A program made the translations under genes and the position numbers. Positions 22,475-30,742 of a DNA stretch of 64,000 nt are shown one piece after another. Source of the stretch: Streptococcus sp. oral taxon 056 str. F0418 (GTDB lineage: Bacteria; Bacillota; Bacilli; Lactobacillales; Streptococcaceae); NCBI RefSeq assembly GCF_000220065.1, contig NZ_AFQU01000001.1, forward strand, positions 1,446,001 through 1,510,000. The letters run 5' to 3'. Below the pieces are notes generated by a model that saw nothing but the letters and a program-made list of their open reading frames with translations, was not told the DNA's origin and ran no database searches. Numbering within the stretch: the first letter of the stretch is position 1; each line of letters starts with the position of its first letter.

Positions 22475-22647
22475 TTTTGCTGATTGTGGTTTTGAAATCT
22501 ACAATCTTTGGAAAAAGTGAAGTTGGAAAAGTTTCCACAATATATAAATTTGAATATGCTTCTTTACAGTCTACTAAAGAAAAAGGAGTGTGGAAAAGTT
22601 TTATAGAAAATAACAAATTTTGTAAAAAAGGAAATAGGGTGGAATAA
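22454..22647 (+). pseudogene. Out-of-frame continuation of the upstream membrane protein
   Basis: This frame encodes LFLFIILLIVVLKSTIFGKS followed by a polar tail to a TAA/TAG-free end at 22647. It has no ribosome site of its own, and its hydrophobic start would complete the last membrane segment of the preceding gene if the seven-T run had eight T. I infer it is the displaced C-terminus rather than a separate gene. Confidence 0.45.
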
Positions 22648-22757
22648 GATATAAACAGGAATTTCAATCTATATGTAGTAACCGTAGCAAATATTTTTCT
22701 TTCTCTTGTTTTTGGTGTAAAATGTTATCAAAAGTAAGCTATTAAAGGAGAAGATTT

Positions 22758-23072
22758 ATGGTAGCAGCAGTTACAGATGCAACATTCGCAGAAGAAACAA
22801 AAGACGGATTGGTTCTGATTGACTTTTGGGCAACTTGGTGTGGCCCATGTCGTATGCAGGCGCCTATCTTGGAGCAGTTGGCAGGAGAAGTCCATGAGGA
22901 CGAACTAAAAATCCTTAAAATGGATGTGGATGAAAATCCAAATACTGCCCGTGAATTTGGCATTATGTCCATTCCGACTCTTCTGTTCAAAAAAGATGGT
23001 CAAGTTATTAAGCAAGTCGCAGGTGTTCACACAAAAGACCAGCTTAAGGCTATTATCGCTGAATTGAGTTAA
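22758..23072 (+). CDS. trxA: Thioredoxin
   Basis: Cytoplasmic dithiol-disulfide oxidoreductase serving ribonucleotide reductase, MsrAB and other reductases. The 104-residue protein has the active site WCGPC (Cys28, Cys31), the cis-proline loop MSIPTLLFKKDG and a normal domain length. AAAGGAG precedes the ATG at good spacing. It is followed 12 bases after its stop by the first copy of the window's 181-bp repeat, which begins with a terminator-like hairpin. Confidence 0.96.
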   Translation: MVAAVTDATFAEETKDGLVLIDFWATWCGPCRMQAPILEQLAGEVHEDELKILKMDVDENPNTAREFGIMSIPTLLFKKDGQVIKQVAGVHTKDQLKAIIAELS

Positions 23073-23083
23073 TATCATAGCTA

Positions 23084-23264
23084 AAAGAGGCTGGGACAAA
23101 AGTCCTAGCCTCTCAATTGTCTTTGGATTGTCGAGCAAGACGCAGTGGTTGAGTGGGCTCTACTACGCTGATTTCATCAGCTTTTACAGCCCTACTCAAT
23201 TGTGCGGAGGTGGGACGGCGAAATCGAATTCTAACGAATTACCGATTTTTGTCCCACTCTCTTT
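23084..23264 (+). repeat. 181-bp structured interspersed repeat, copy A
   Basis: First of four near-identical copies (others 26956-27137, 40250-40430, and inverted 49321-49502). It folds into three hairpins. The first has arms GAGGCTGGGAC and GTCCTAGCCTC around AAAA. The second is a long imperfect stem capped by GCTGAT-TTC-ATCAGC. The third has arms GGTGGGAC and GTCCCAC closing AAATCG / CGATTT. The two ends form an imperfect ~20-bp terminal inverted repeat (AAAGAG.. GGGACA). It lies directly behind trxA in the same orientation. Confidence 0.9.
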
Positions 23265-23387
23265 CATTTAGCTGATGACAGTAAAGGTTATACAGAAGAG
23301 CAAGTACACTCTCATAGTGTGCAAAATAGCATTGAAGAAGTGTTTGCTCAGGCGTTTCCCATAACTTATCATAAGCGCTTATTGTGA
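23265..23387 (+). pseudogene. Possible C-terminal scrap of an unidentified gene
   Basis: Right after repeat copy A, a frame without start encodes about 40 residues including KGYTEEQVHSHSVQNSIEEV and AFPITYHKRLL before TGA at 23385-23387. Codon use looks coding-like, but there is no start or ribosome site and I do not recognise the family. It overlaps the tail of the convergent DUF4865 gene. Confidence 0.25.
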
Positions 23388-23897
23388 AATGTGCAAAATT
23401 TCAAATGTTGGTAGTTGTGTATCGGGTTTATTGGTATAAAAAGTAAAGATACATTTTTTCCATTTATCAGGATTGAAAATAACGGCTTTGCCACTTTCGT
23501 TGTTTTGCATTTGCTCGTGAATGGTAAAGGATTTTAAACTTTCAGACGCTTCTATATCAATGACTTCTAATGTAGCATATTTACTTGAGTCAAAATGATC
23601 AGATATTTCGACTGATGAAGTTATTCCGATTTCAATATTTTGCCAGCCAAACGAATTTAAAATATGATCAAAGTAACCATCAAATATGAATTTTGTCATT
23701 CCGTTGGTATTTTTCCAAATATATAGCGGACAGTAACTGTTAAATAATTGGCCTTCAGATTTTTCAGAGATTAAATAAACTTTGAAAAACAAATCGTCGA
23801 ATCCATCCATTAAATGACCTGTATTTCGGACACGTTGTCTAATGATATCCATATCATAATCTGATGGTAATTTTATAGTATATTGCATTGCTTGCAT
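23379..23897 (-). CDS. DUF4865 family protein
   Basis: A 172-residue protein with the DUF4865 pattern: MQYTIKLPSDYDMDIIRQRV at the start, HLMDGFDDLFFKVYLI, YCPLYIWKNTNGM and a central SFGWQNIEIG. The function is unknown; related genes often stand beside a LysR regulator and a tautomerase or oxidoreductase, which suggests small-molecule modification. AGGGG lies 7 nt before the ATG at 23897. It is divergent from the LysR gene with 108 bp between, containing two dyads. AT-rich compared with the core genes. Confidence 0.75.
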   Translation of the reverse strand: MQAMQYTIKLPSDYDMDIIRQRVRNTGHLMDGFDDLFFKVYLISEKSEGQLFNSYCPLYIWKNTNGMTKFIFDGYFDHILNSFGWQNIEIGITSSVEISDHFDSSKYATLEVIDIEASESLKSFTIHEQMQNNESGKAVIFNPDKWKKCIFTFYTNKPDTQLPTFEILHISQ

Positions 23898-23928
23898 AGC
23901 AGTACCCCTTTTCTAATGAACTATTGAT

Positions 23929-23983
23929 AGTATAAATGATTTATATCATGTTGAATAATACTTAAAAATGATATAATTATCAT
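23929..23983. promoter_or_regulatory. Paired dyads in the DUF4865/LysR divergent promoter region
   Basis: Two similar dyads, ATGAT-TTAT-ATCAT (23936-23949) and ATGATA-TAAT-TATCAT (23968-23983), have centres 33 bp apart, about three helical turns. A minus-strand TATACT (plus 23929-23934) lies beside the first. This is the usual layout for a LysR regulator controlling a divergent gene and itself. Binding is inferred. Confidence 0.45.
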
Positions 23984-24005
23984 AAAAAGTGATAGGGTGG
24001 TTTAA

Positions 24006-24752
24006 ATGAATTTTAATGATATGAGCATTTTTGTGACAATCTATGAGACAAGGTCAATAAACAAAAGTTCAAAGATCTTACAATATGCGCAATCTAATCT
24101 CAGCGCTAGATTGAAAGTGCTTGAAACTGAATTAGATACAAAATTATTTTACAGAAAATATAATGGTTTAGTTCCGACAGAAAGTGGAGACTTATTTTAT
24201 CAATTTTGTAAGGAAACTTCTAACAATTTAGAGAAATTAAAAAAGAAATGTGAAACCTCGAAAATATCCATCTTAATTTCAGAATTATTATTCAATCACG
24301 ATATTAATAATTCACAAACAATTGATTTGGATAAAAGTGAGATTAATATCCAAAAAACTTCGGATATACCAATCATTGCTCATCAGGAAGACTTTGATAA
24401 AATTTTTTGCTTTCAAAAAATTGAAAATTTAAGGCATTATGATGAGACTATCGGACATATCGAGTCGGTTTATGCTTGTTCGAGCAATATAAAGGCTAGT
24501 GAGGAAATGCCTATATTCGTTAATAAAGATAAAAATTGCCCTTTTAGAAAACAAAGCTTAATGAAGTTTGCACATTTAAAATCAGTTGTAGAAATTGATT
24601 CTTTTGAGAACATTATCGGCTTAGTTGAAAACGGGAAAGGAATCGCACTATTGCCGAAATGGTTAAATAAGAGAGCGAAAATCAAGCCATACGATCAAAA
24701 GATCGTTCTTATCCCATTTTATCAGTATGAAAAGAGGAACCAAAGCAGGTAG
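24006..24752 (+). CDS. LysR family transcriptional regulator, short
   Basis: The N-terminal winged helix-turn-helix is clear (MSIFVTIYETRSINKSSKIL, then NLSARLKVLETELDTKLF). The C-terminal effector domain is shortened: 248 residues in total against about 290 for the family. It still ends with the typical VENGKGIALLPKWL stretch. It is divergent from the DUF4865 gene and probably regulates it through the dyads between them. The AT-rich composition matches its neighbour, so the pair may have been acquired together. The effector is unknown. Confidence 0.85.
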   Translation: MNFNDMSIFVTIYETRSINKSSKILQYAQSNLSARLKVLETELDTKLFYRKYNGLVPTESGDLFYQFCKETSNNLEKLKKKCETSKISILISELLFNHDINNSQTIDLDKSEINIQKTSDIPIIAHQEDFDKIFCFQKIENLRHYDETIGHIESVYACSSNIKASEEMPIFVNKDKNCPFRKQSLMKFAHLKSVVEIDSFENIIGLVENGKGIALLPKWLNKRAKIKPYDQKIVLIPFYQYEKRNQSR

Positions 24753-24792
24753 CCCATTTAGAAGAAATGCTAATGCTAGAGTGGAAAACCAT

Positions 24793-24821
24793 TTGACAAA
24801 TTTCGTAAATATATTTATAAT
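24793..24821 (+). promoter_or_regulatory. Consensus promoter of the SRPBCC gene
   Basis: TTGACA (24793-24798), 17-nt spacer, TATAAT (24816-24821): a perfect sigma-70-type promoter 30 nt upstream of the ATG. Confidence 0.8.
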
Positions 24822-24851
24822 AAGTGTACATATTATGAAGGAGGTTTTGGA

Positions 24852-25259
24852 ATGGAATTTAGTTTTAGTTTAACCATAAAAGCATCAAAAGAAGATGTAT
24901 GGGCCTACTATGAAAATATTGAAAAGTGGTATGACTGGGAAGAAGATTTAAAAAATATTACATTAAATGGTGGATTTAAGACAGGATCTTGTGGGATAAT
25001 GGAACTCGAAGGAATGCCCCCAATGGAATATCAGCTGACACTTGTCAAGCCCTTTGAGGAATTTTGGGATAAAACAGCGACTCCGTTTGGAGATATCCTT
25101 TTTGGTCATCAGATCATCGAGAACAATGATGGCACTGTAAATGTTAAGCACACCGTAGCTTTAGATAGCAAAGATCAGCAACATTTGGGATTTTTAAGCC
25201 AAGTTTTCTCAGATGTTCCTCAATCGATTTTTATTTTAAAAAATTGTTTGGAAAAATAA
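24852..25259 (+). CDS. SRPBCC family protein (START/Bet v 1-like fold)
   Basis: A 135-residue soluble protein beginning with FSFSLTIKASKEDVWAYYENIEKWYDWEEDL, the usual opening of polyketide cyclase/START-like ligand-binding proteins, followed by a beta-rich middle and a C-terminal amphipathic helix. Ligand and role are unknown. It has its own consensus promoter, a strong AAGGAGGT ribosome site and a terminator, so it is probably a monocistronic gene. Confidence 0.72.
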   Translation: MEFSFSLTIKASKEDVWAYYENIEKWYDWEEDLKNITLNGGFKTGSCGIMELEGMPPMEYQLTLVKPFEEFWDKTATPFGDILFGHQIIENNDGTVNVKHTVALDSKDQQHLGFLSQVFSDVPQSIFILKNCLEK

Positions 25260-25296
25260 GAATTCTCTGGTTAGCTAGGGAATTCTTTTATTTTTC
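25258..25296 (+). terminator. Terminator after the SRPBCC gene
   Basis: Stem AAGAATTC / GAATTCTT extended by CT / AG, loop of about eight bases, then a T-rich tail. Confidence 0.8.
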
Positions 25297-25385
25297 TAAA
25301 TATCGAGAAGGACCTAGCAAGAGATGCGGATGCTTTATTGCTTTTATGCTATTTTTTAATGAAGAATAGAAAAGATAACAAAATT

Positions 25386-25423
25386 TTGAAAACGCTTTAT
25401 TTTAAAATTTAAAGTGTTATAAT
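25386..25423 (+). promoter_or_regulatory. Promoter region with CcpA-like site before the APC permease
   Basis: TATAAT at 25418-25423 has no good -35. Bases 25386-25401, TTGAAAACGCTTTATT, match 14 of 16 positions of the cre consensus and would overlap the polymerase footprint. Carbon-catabolite control is inferred. Confidence 0.4.
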
Positions 25424-25513
25424 AATGGGGGAATATACTAATAAATTAGTGGATTCTTGTTTTTAGTGGGAGGCCTTGTAGCTTTTTTGACGATTAGAAG
25501 GAGGAAAATCGTT

Positions 25514-26953
25514 ATGGAAGAAAAGGATTCTAAACAGTTAAGTTGGCTTATGATTGCTCTCATAGCCTTTAATATTGTCTGGGGGCTGGGGAATGTTGTC
25601 AATAATTTTGCGCAACAAGGAATCGTAGTGATTACCTCGTGGATTTTACTACTGATTATTTATTTCATTCCTTACACCCTAATGGTCGGACAATTAGGTT
25701 CAACTTTTAAGGATAGCGAGGGAGGTGTAAGTGACTGGATTAAATTTACCTCGACCAAGCGCTTGGCTTTCTTTGCCGCTTGGACCTACTGGGTTGTGCA
25801 GATTCCTTATCTAGCTCAAAAGCCTCAAACGATTCTAATTGCCTTAGGTTGGGTTTTTCAAGGGAACGGGAAAATCTTAGATAATCTGTCCATGCCTGTA
25901 ATTGTTCTGCTTTCTTTGATCACATTTTTAATATTACTTTATATCTCGACCAAAGGATTAAAGGCCTTGAAATTTTTAGGAACACTGGCTGGAGGGGCTA
26001 TGCTAGTCATGTCTGTCCTCTTTATTTTACTTGCGATCGGTGTTCCTTTTATCAAGCCTGATTTACAGTTGGCTACGCAACATATGGATCGTTTGTCTAC
26101 TTATATTCCTAAGTTTGACTTTTCGTATTTTACAACGATTGCTCTGTTAGTATTTTCGGTGGGCGGAGCAGAAGCCATCTCACCTTATGTTAATAAGGTA
26201 AAGAACCCAGCCAAAGGATTTCCAAAAGGCATGATTGCGATGGTAGTCATGATTGGCTCTTGTGCCATTTTAGGTTCGTTTGCAATGGCCATGATTTTTG
26301 ATAGCAATCACATTCCGAATGACCTGATGCGAAATGGTGCTTATCAAGCGCTAGCTGTTTTAGGAAAACATTGGGGAATTGGGAATATCCTAGTGACAAT
26401 TTATGCTATTACGCAATGTATCAATCAATCTGCTACTCTTGCAATTTGTATTGATGCCCCTCTTCAAATCTTTTTGGGTAGTGCAGATAAAGACTTTATT
26501 CCAAACTGGCTACGCAAGCGGACCAAATCAGGGATGTTGCTAAATGGGTATATCCTGACAGGTGTTTTGGTTGGCATCATCATTGTTCTACCACTTTTTG
26601 GATTGAAGGAAATTGATACTTTGGTTGTTTGGATGACTAATCTGAATGCAATAGTTTCTCCAATGTGCTTTTTGTGGGTATTCTTAGCCTTCATGCTTTT
26701 ATACAGGCATTGGGACCGTTTCAAAAATGCAGAATATAAATTTATTAAGAATCCTAAAATAGGCTTCTGGGTAGGTGCATGGGGCTTTGCCTTCACTGCT
26801 TTTGCTTGTATTTTAGGAATGTCACCTCAGGTTGAGCTAGCCAAACATCCGACAGAATGGTGGTTTACGCTGGCAACAAATATTATTACACCGATTGCAC
26901 TTTTGGGACTTGGGCTGATTTTACCGTGGGCAGCTCGTAGAGAAAAGAAATAA
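25514..26953 (+). CDS. APC family amino acid permease (YjeM/glutamate:GABA antiporter-like)
   Basis: A 479-residue transporter with about twelve hydrophobic segments. The frame is open from a TTG at 25457, but AAGGAGGA sits 8 nt before the ATG at 25514, which gives MEEKDSKQLSWLMIALIAFN. The first-helix WGLGNVVNNFAQQG stretch and the VFSVGGAEAISPYVNKVKNPAKGFPKG segment are typical of this APC subgroup. Substrate is not readable from sequence. It is followed four bases later by repeat copy B, which probably terminates it. Confidence 0.82.
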   Translation: MEEKDSKQLSWLMIALIAFNIVWGLGNVVNNFAQQGIVVITSWILLLIIYFIPYTLMVGQLGSTFKDSEGGVSDWIKFTSTKRLAFFAAWTYWVVQIPYLAQKPQTILIALGWVFQGNGKILDNLSMPVIVLLSLITFLILLYISTKGLKALKFLGTLAGGAMLVMSVLFILLAIGVPFIKPDLQLATQHMDRLSTYIPKFDFSYFTTIALLVFSVGGAEAISPYVNKVKNPAKGFPKGMIAMVVMIGSCAILGSFAMAMIFDSNHIPNDLMRNGAYQALAVLGKHWGIGNILVTIYAITQCINQSATLAICIDAPLQIFLGSADKDFIPNWLRKRTKSGMLLNGYILTGVLVGIIIVLPLFGLKEIDTLVVWMTNLNAIVSPMCFLWVFLAFMLLYRHWDRFKNAEYKFIKNPKIGFWVGAWGFAFTAFACILGMSPQVELAKHPTEWWFTLATNIITPIALLGLGLILPWAARREKK

Positions 26954-26955
26954 AT

Positions 26956-27137
26956 AAAGGAGGCTGGGACAAAAGTCCTAGCCTCTCAATTGTCTTTGGA
27001 TTGTCGAGCAAGACGCAGTGGTTGAGTGGGCTCTACTACGCTGGTTTCATCAGCTTTTACAGCCCTACTCAACTGTGCGGAGGTGGGACGACGAAATCGA
27101 ATTCTAACGAATTACCGATTTCTGTCCCACTCTCTTT
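26956..27137 (+). repeat. 181-bp structured interspersed repeat, copy B
   Basis: Near-identical to copy A with a few substitutions, including a G in the second hairpin loop arm (CTGGTTTCATCAG). It directly follows the APC permease in the same orientation. An extended -10 TGTTATAAT (27155-27163) for the MscS gene lies just beyond it. Confidence 0.9.
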
Positions 27138-27201
27138 TTTAAGGAGTGGCTTTGTGTTATAATAGACTACGTGTAGAATAAATAAACTGATGAGGTAAGA
27201 T

Positions 27202-28041
27202 ATGTATTTTGCGAGTAACATTTTTTCACGCTACTTTAAACAGTTTGATTGGGTTGCTATCTTGGACGAGATTTTTTCTAAATTTATTTCGTTATTTTTC
27301 TTAATTATTTTATTTTATGTTGCCAAACAACTTCTTCATGTATTTGTCAGAAAAGTCATATCCCCTTCGCTGAAACTGTCTAGTAGTGATCTTGCTCGTC
27401 AAAAGACTATTAGCCGCTTGATAGAAAATGTTCTTAATTATACCTTATACTTTCTCTTGATTTATTGGATTTTATCTATTTTAGGTCTTCCAGTGTCAAG
27501 TCTATTGGCTGGTGCAGGGATTGCTGGTGTAGCTATTGGTATGGGAGCGCAAGGATTTCTATCGGATCTGGTCAATGGTTTTTTCATCCTTCTAGAACGA
27601 CAGCTAGATGTGGGTGATAGCGTACGCTTGACCAATGGCCCAATCAATATAGCTGGAACAGTGGTCAGTGTCGGGATTCGAACAACTCAGGTGCGAGATG
27701 CAGATGGCTCACTCCACTATATTCCTAATCGTAATATTATGGTTGTTAGCAATCTCTCGCGTGGAGATATGCGGGTTTTGATTGATATTCCGATTAATGC
27801 GCAAACAGATTTGGATGTTATTGCTCGTGTGATTGAACAAGTCAACCAAGCGTCCCTTAAAGATTATCCTGAAATTTTACAGGCACCTGATATTTTGGGA
27901 CCTCAATTAGAAGAAAATAGTCAGTTTGTGTTTCGAGTTAGTATGATGGTTCAAAGTGGTAGCCAAACTAAAATCTACCATTCCTTTTACCGACTTTATC
28001 ATGAAGCTTTGCTAAAGGAAGGCATTGACCTGCCAAATTAA
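27202..28041 (+). CDS. MscS family small-conductance mechanosensitive channel
   Basis: A 279-residue membrane channel that releases solutes on hypo-osmotic shock. Three N-terminal membrane helices are followed by the pore-lining TM3 (SSLLAGAGIAGVAIGMGAQG) with its Ala/Gly pattern. The beta domain follows (DVGDSVRLTNGPINIAGTVVSVGIRTTQVRDADGS, broken here only for description), then the cytoplasmic alpha/beta domain. An extended -10 (27155-27163) precedes it. The next gene, a small anchored protein, is 36 bases downstream and may be co-transcribed. Confidence 0.9.
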   Translation: MYFASNIFSRYFKQFDWVAILDEIFSKFISLFFLIILFYVAKQLLHVFVRKVISPSLKLSSSDLARQKTISRLIENVLNYTLYFLLIYWILSILGLPVSSLLAGAGIAGVAIGMGAQGFLSDLVNGFFILLERQLDVGDSVRLTNGPINIAGTVVSVGIRTTQVRDADGSLHYIPNRNIMVVSNLSRGDMRVLIDIPINAQTDLDVIARVIEQVNQASLKDYPEILQAPDILGPQLEENSQFVFRVSMMVQSGSQTKIYHSFYRLYHEALLKEGIDLPN

Positions 28042-28077
28042 TATCTTAAAGCTAGTCCTTCAGACAGAGGAGAAATT

Positions 28078-28689
28078 ATGAAACAGCATTCCCCCCGTCA
28101 AATCACGAATGATGGCATTCTCTATCAAATCAAACTCCCTCTTTACAAACAACCTTTATTTTGGACGACGATCGTCAGCCTTGGTTTAGTTTTCGTTTTA
28201 TCTATAGTTGTAGTAGGCTTGTCGGTGCTTTATCTCAGTCAGACCGAAGAAGGAATGCAGCTTAATGGCAGGACGGATGGCATGTATCGTTCTTATGATT
28301 ATAAAAATGAACATTCAAATCAGTATTTTGGAGAAGCAGCTTTCTTTCGTAATGGAGCTAAAATCGTCGTTCAGTCCGCTAGAGTTGATACTGATAGAAA
28401 AATGAGTGATGATGCAACTGGTGTAGCAGTGGTCGTATCCGTGCAAATAAAAAACACCTCTAATCGCAGCCTTTTAGTGAGCCCTTATGACTTTGATTTA
28501 TACGATGAAAAAGAGGGGCTCTATATCTTAGATGACTCAACCTTTGATAATAATCAGATCGGAACAAATCTAGCACCAGGAAAGGAAGTTCAGTTTGACC
28601 TCGTTTTTGACGGTGAAAGAGGTGATAAGCGATCCTATATAGTAGCCTATGAACAGACAAAATGGTCCAATGGCAAGTTGAAAAAATAA
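28078..28689 (+). CDS. Membrane-anchored DUF4352-like protein
   Basis: A 203-residue protein with a short cytoplasmic N-terminus, one membrane segment (about 28-53), and an extracellular beta-sandwich domain. The latter resembles DUF4352/telomeric-repeat-binding-like Ig folds (VVVSVQIKNTSNRSLLVSPYDFDLYD, NLAPGKEVQFDLVFD). Such domains are usually on cell-surface proteins; the function is unknown. AGAGGAGA precedes the ATG. It ends at a bidirectional terminator before sstT. Confidence 0.7.
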   Translation: MKQHSPRQITNDGILYQIKLPLYKQPLFWTTIVSLGLVFVLSIVVVGLSVLYLSQTEEGMQLNGRTDGMYRSYDYKNEHSNQYFGEAAFFRNGAKIVVQSARVDTDRKMSDDATGVAVVVSVQIKNTSNRSLLVSPYDFDLYDEKEGLYILDDSTFDNNQIGTNLAPGKEVQFDLVFDGERGDKRSYIVAYEQTKWSNGKLKK

Positions 28690-28720
28690 CGCGCATGGAT
28701 AGGATTCTACTAAAATAAAT

Positions 28721-28767
28721 AAAAAATCCCAAGACACTCTCGTAAAAAAGTGCACTTGGGCTTTTTT
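28721..28767. terminator. Bidirectional terminator between the DUF4352-like gene and sstT
   Basis: CCCAAG (28728-28733) and CTTGGG (28755-28760) pair, with CACT / AGTG extending the stem inward, flanked by six A on the left and six T on the right. It lies between convergent genes. Confidence 0.75.
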
Positions 28768-29983
28768 ATATGTGCTTGTCTCTGGACCAATTTTTCATCT
28801 CAGCCACTGCTGTAAAGAGCACATCAGTAGAGGAATTAAGGGCAGTTTCACAGGAATCTTGGATGACCCCGATGACAAAGCCAACGCTGACGACTTGCAT
28901 GGCTATATCATTAGAGATACCAAAAAGACTACAAGCAACTGGGATTAATAAGAGAGAACCACCAGCCACTCCGGAAGCACCACATGCAGAAATAGCTGCA
29001 ACAACACTTAAAACAAAGGCTGTACCAAAGTCTACTTGTATACCTAAAGTATGAACAGCAGCAAGGGTTAATGTATTGATAGTTACAGCAGCGCCAGCCA
29101 TATTGATGGTGGCTCCTAAAGGGATGGAGACTGAGTAAGTTTCAGGATTTAGCTTCAAATCTTGACAAAGCTTCATGTTGACGGGGATATTAGCGGCAGA
29201 GCTGCGCGTGAAGAATGCTGTAACTCCACTGACTCTAAGACAACGCCAAACCAAAGGATAAGGATTTCTTCGTAACATAATAAAAGCAATCAGTGGATTG
29301 ATAATTAATGCTACAAACAGCATGGTTGCTATTAGAAGTAAGAGAAGTAGACCATAGTTTTGTAGAGCCTGAAGTCCTCTACTAGAAATTGTCGTATAGA
29401 CTAAACCCAAGATACCAAAAGGAGCAAGATTAATAATCCATTCGACAATCTTAGAGGTAATATCTGCCAGAGTTTGTAAGAGTTCTTTGCTGTGTTGACT
29501 GGCCTCACGCATAGCCATTCCAAAGATAACTGCCCAAGATAATACCCCAATATAATTTGCTGAAACGAGGGCATTGATTGGGTTATCAACAAGCTTTAGC
29601 AGAAGATTACTAAGGACCTGTCCAATACCATCTGGAGATGCAATGGTTTGCTTTGTTTCGGTTAAATCAATGCTAATTGGAAAGATAAAACTGGCTAAAA
29701 CGGCAACGATAGCCGCAGCAAAAGTGCCTAACAGATAAAGAACAATAACCGTTCTCATATTGCTCTGTTGTCCTTTTTTCTGCTGAGATAAGGCGTTTGA
29801 TACCAAAGAAAAAACCAAGAGAGGTGCAATGGCCTTCAGTCCACCTACGAAAATCTCTCCCAAGAGTCCAAAAGCAGATGCTTTTGGGAAAAGGATTGCT
29901 AGTAAAGCACCACAGAAAATTCCAAGTGAAATTCGCTTGATTAGGTTGGTTTTTTTCCAAGTTAGAATGATTCGACGAAGCAT
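28766..29983 (-). CDS. sstT: Serine/threonine:sodium symporter SstT
   Basis: A 405-residue DAACS-family transporter for sodium-driven serine and threonine uptake. Visible landmarks are the serine-rich [12 protein letters not shown] loop, [17 protein letters not shown] (the family's NMdG-like motif), and [17 protein letters not shown] in the second re-entrant loop. About eight membrane helices are apparent. The promoter on the minus strand is probably GATTAA/ATTATA (plus 30052-30057 and 30029-30034), i.e. TTAATC-17-TATAAT. Confidence 0.92.
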   Translation of the reverse strand: MLRRIILTWKKTNLIKRISLGIFCGALLAILFPKASAFGLLGEIFVGGLKAIAPLLVFSLVSNALSQQKKGQQSNMRTVIVLYLLGTFAAAIVAVLASFIFPISIDLTETKQTIASPDGIGQVLSNLLLKLVDNPINALVSANYIGVLSWAVIFGMAMREASQHSKELLQTLADITSKIVEWIINLAPFGILGLVYTTISSRGLQALQNYGLLLLLLIATMLFVALIINPLIAFIMLRRNPYPLVWRCLRVSGVTAFFTRSSAANIPVNMKLCQDLKLNPETYSVSIPLGATINMAGAAVTINTLTLAAVHTLGIQVDFGTAFVLSVVAAISACGASGVAGGSLLLIPVACSLFGISNDIAMQVVSVGFVIGVIQDSCETALNSSTDVLFTAVAEMKNWSRDKHI

Positions 29984-30028
29984 GGAAATTCCTTTCTATA
30001 GACAAAAAAATTTGAAAAGCCATTGATT

Positions 30029-30057
30029 ATTATAAGATTATCGGAGCTTGGGATTAA
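30029..30057 (-). promoter_or_regulatory. sstT promoter
   Basis: Minus strand TTAATC, 17-nt spacer, TATAAT, about 46 nt before the sstT start. Confidence 0.55.
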
Positions 30058-30129
30058 AGTATTAATCAACGTCAGTATATGATAAGTATAAAAATAGAGT
30101 ATTTGTTTATTATACGATAGAAAGGAATT

Positions 30130-30680
30130 GAAAGCAACAAGAGATTGTACACTTCTTTTTTATAAAAAGGCTATAACGGAGCAAGGGGCGGGATATGGAG
30201 ACTAGAATAGCATAGTCATCAGGAATGCACCGAGACGATTGATAAGAGACCGATTAAACGCTTGGCAGATTTTGTGGTTATACCAAAGGAGCTGAAATAT
30301 GTGCGAGATACAAGACGCCGTCTGGGAGCTTGTCTCATCAGCTGAACGGGGTGATTTTACTGAAAGAAAGCCTAGCTCTAGAATATAAATGGAAGGATCT
30401 CGGCGACATCTATCTATCTTTCTGCGGTCGCACTAGAGAATACTGAGGCTGGATGAGCAGGGCACGAGGTTGTAGAAAGTGGCCTTAGCAATCTACATGG
30501 CTAGCTAGTTTATCTGAGCAAGAGTAGCAAAAATGGGTCATTAGAAAAGCTAGCTGGCCTTTATGAAAATGGACTCCTATCAACACTGTGTCTCTCTTTA
30601 CTAATTTTAGCCCCCAGATTCGTAAATGAAAACACCTGATTTCATAGATAAAGAAAATTTGAGACGAAAGTTTTAGATCT
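30130..30680. other. Gene-free stretch with decayed-looking coding scraps
   Basis: No intact gene was found between the sstT promoter and the DUF2268 promoter. A 29-codon frame at 30299-30388 (+) has a good ribosome site (AAAGGAG) and begins MCEIQDAVWELVSSAERGDF. A different frame continues with a coding-like stretch, VILLKESLALEYKWKDLGDI, and a later frame holds SLEKLAGLYENGLLS, reminiscent of a short SHOCT-type tail. Frame changes and stops between these pieces suggest a decayed gene of unknown identity. Confidence 0.35.
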
Positions 30681-30685
30681 TTTTC

Positions 30686-30716
30686 TTGACTCTAACCCTA
30701 GGGGAGGGTGTATACT
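30686..30716 (+). promoter_or_regulatory. MerR-type promoter (19-bp spacer) before the DUF2268 gene
   Basis: TTGACT (30686-30691) and TATACT (30711-30716) are separated by 19 nt, too long for normal sigma-70 use. The spacer holds the dyad ACCCT / AGGGT (30695-30699 and 30705-30709). This is the classical arrangement activated by MerR-family regulators, which untwist the spacer. No MerR gene is present in the window. Confidence 0.7.
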
Positions 30717-30742
30717 AGTGGAAACTAGAAAAGGAGATCACT

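Noticed and set aside
21689..22647. Phage or toxin-antitoxin origin for the AT-rich membrane protein
   Set aside because: Composition and membrane topology alone do not support a specific system, and there is no partner gene.
23084..23264. Repeat as an insertion sequence
   Set aside because: It is too short for a transposase and no clear target-site duplication was found; at most MITE-like.
25457..25513. N-terminal extension of the APC permease (FLVGGLVAFLTIRRRK) resembling an LPXTG-protein tail
   Set aside because: No LPXTG motif or upstream open frame exists, and the ribosome site clearly serves the ATG at 25514.
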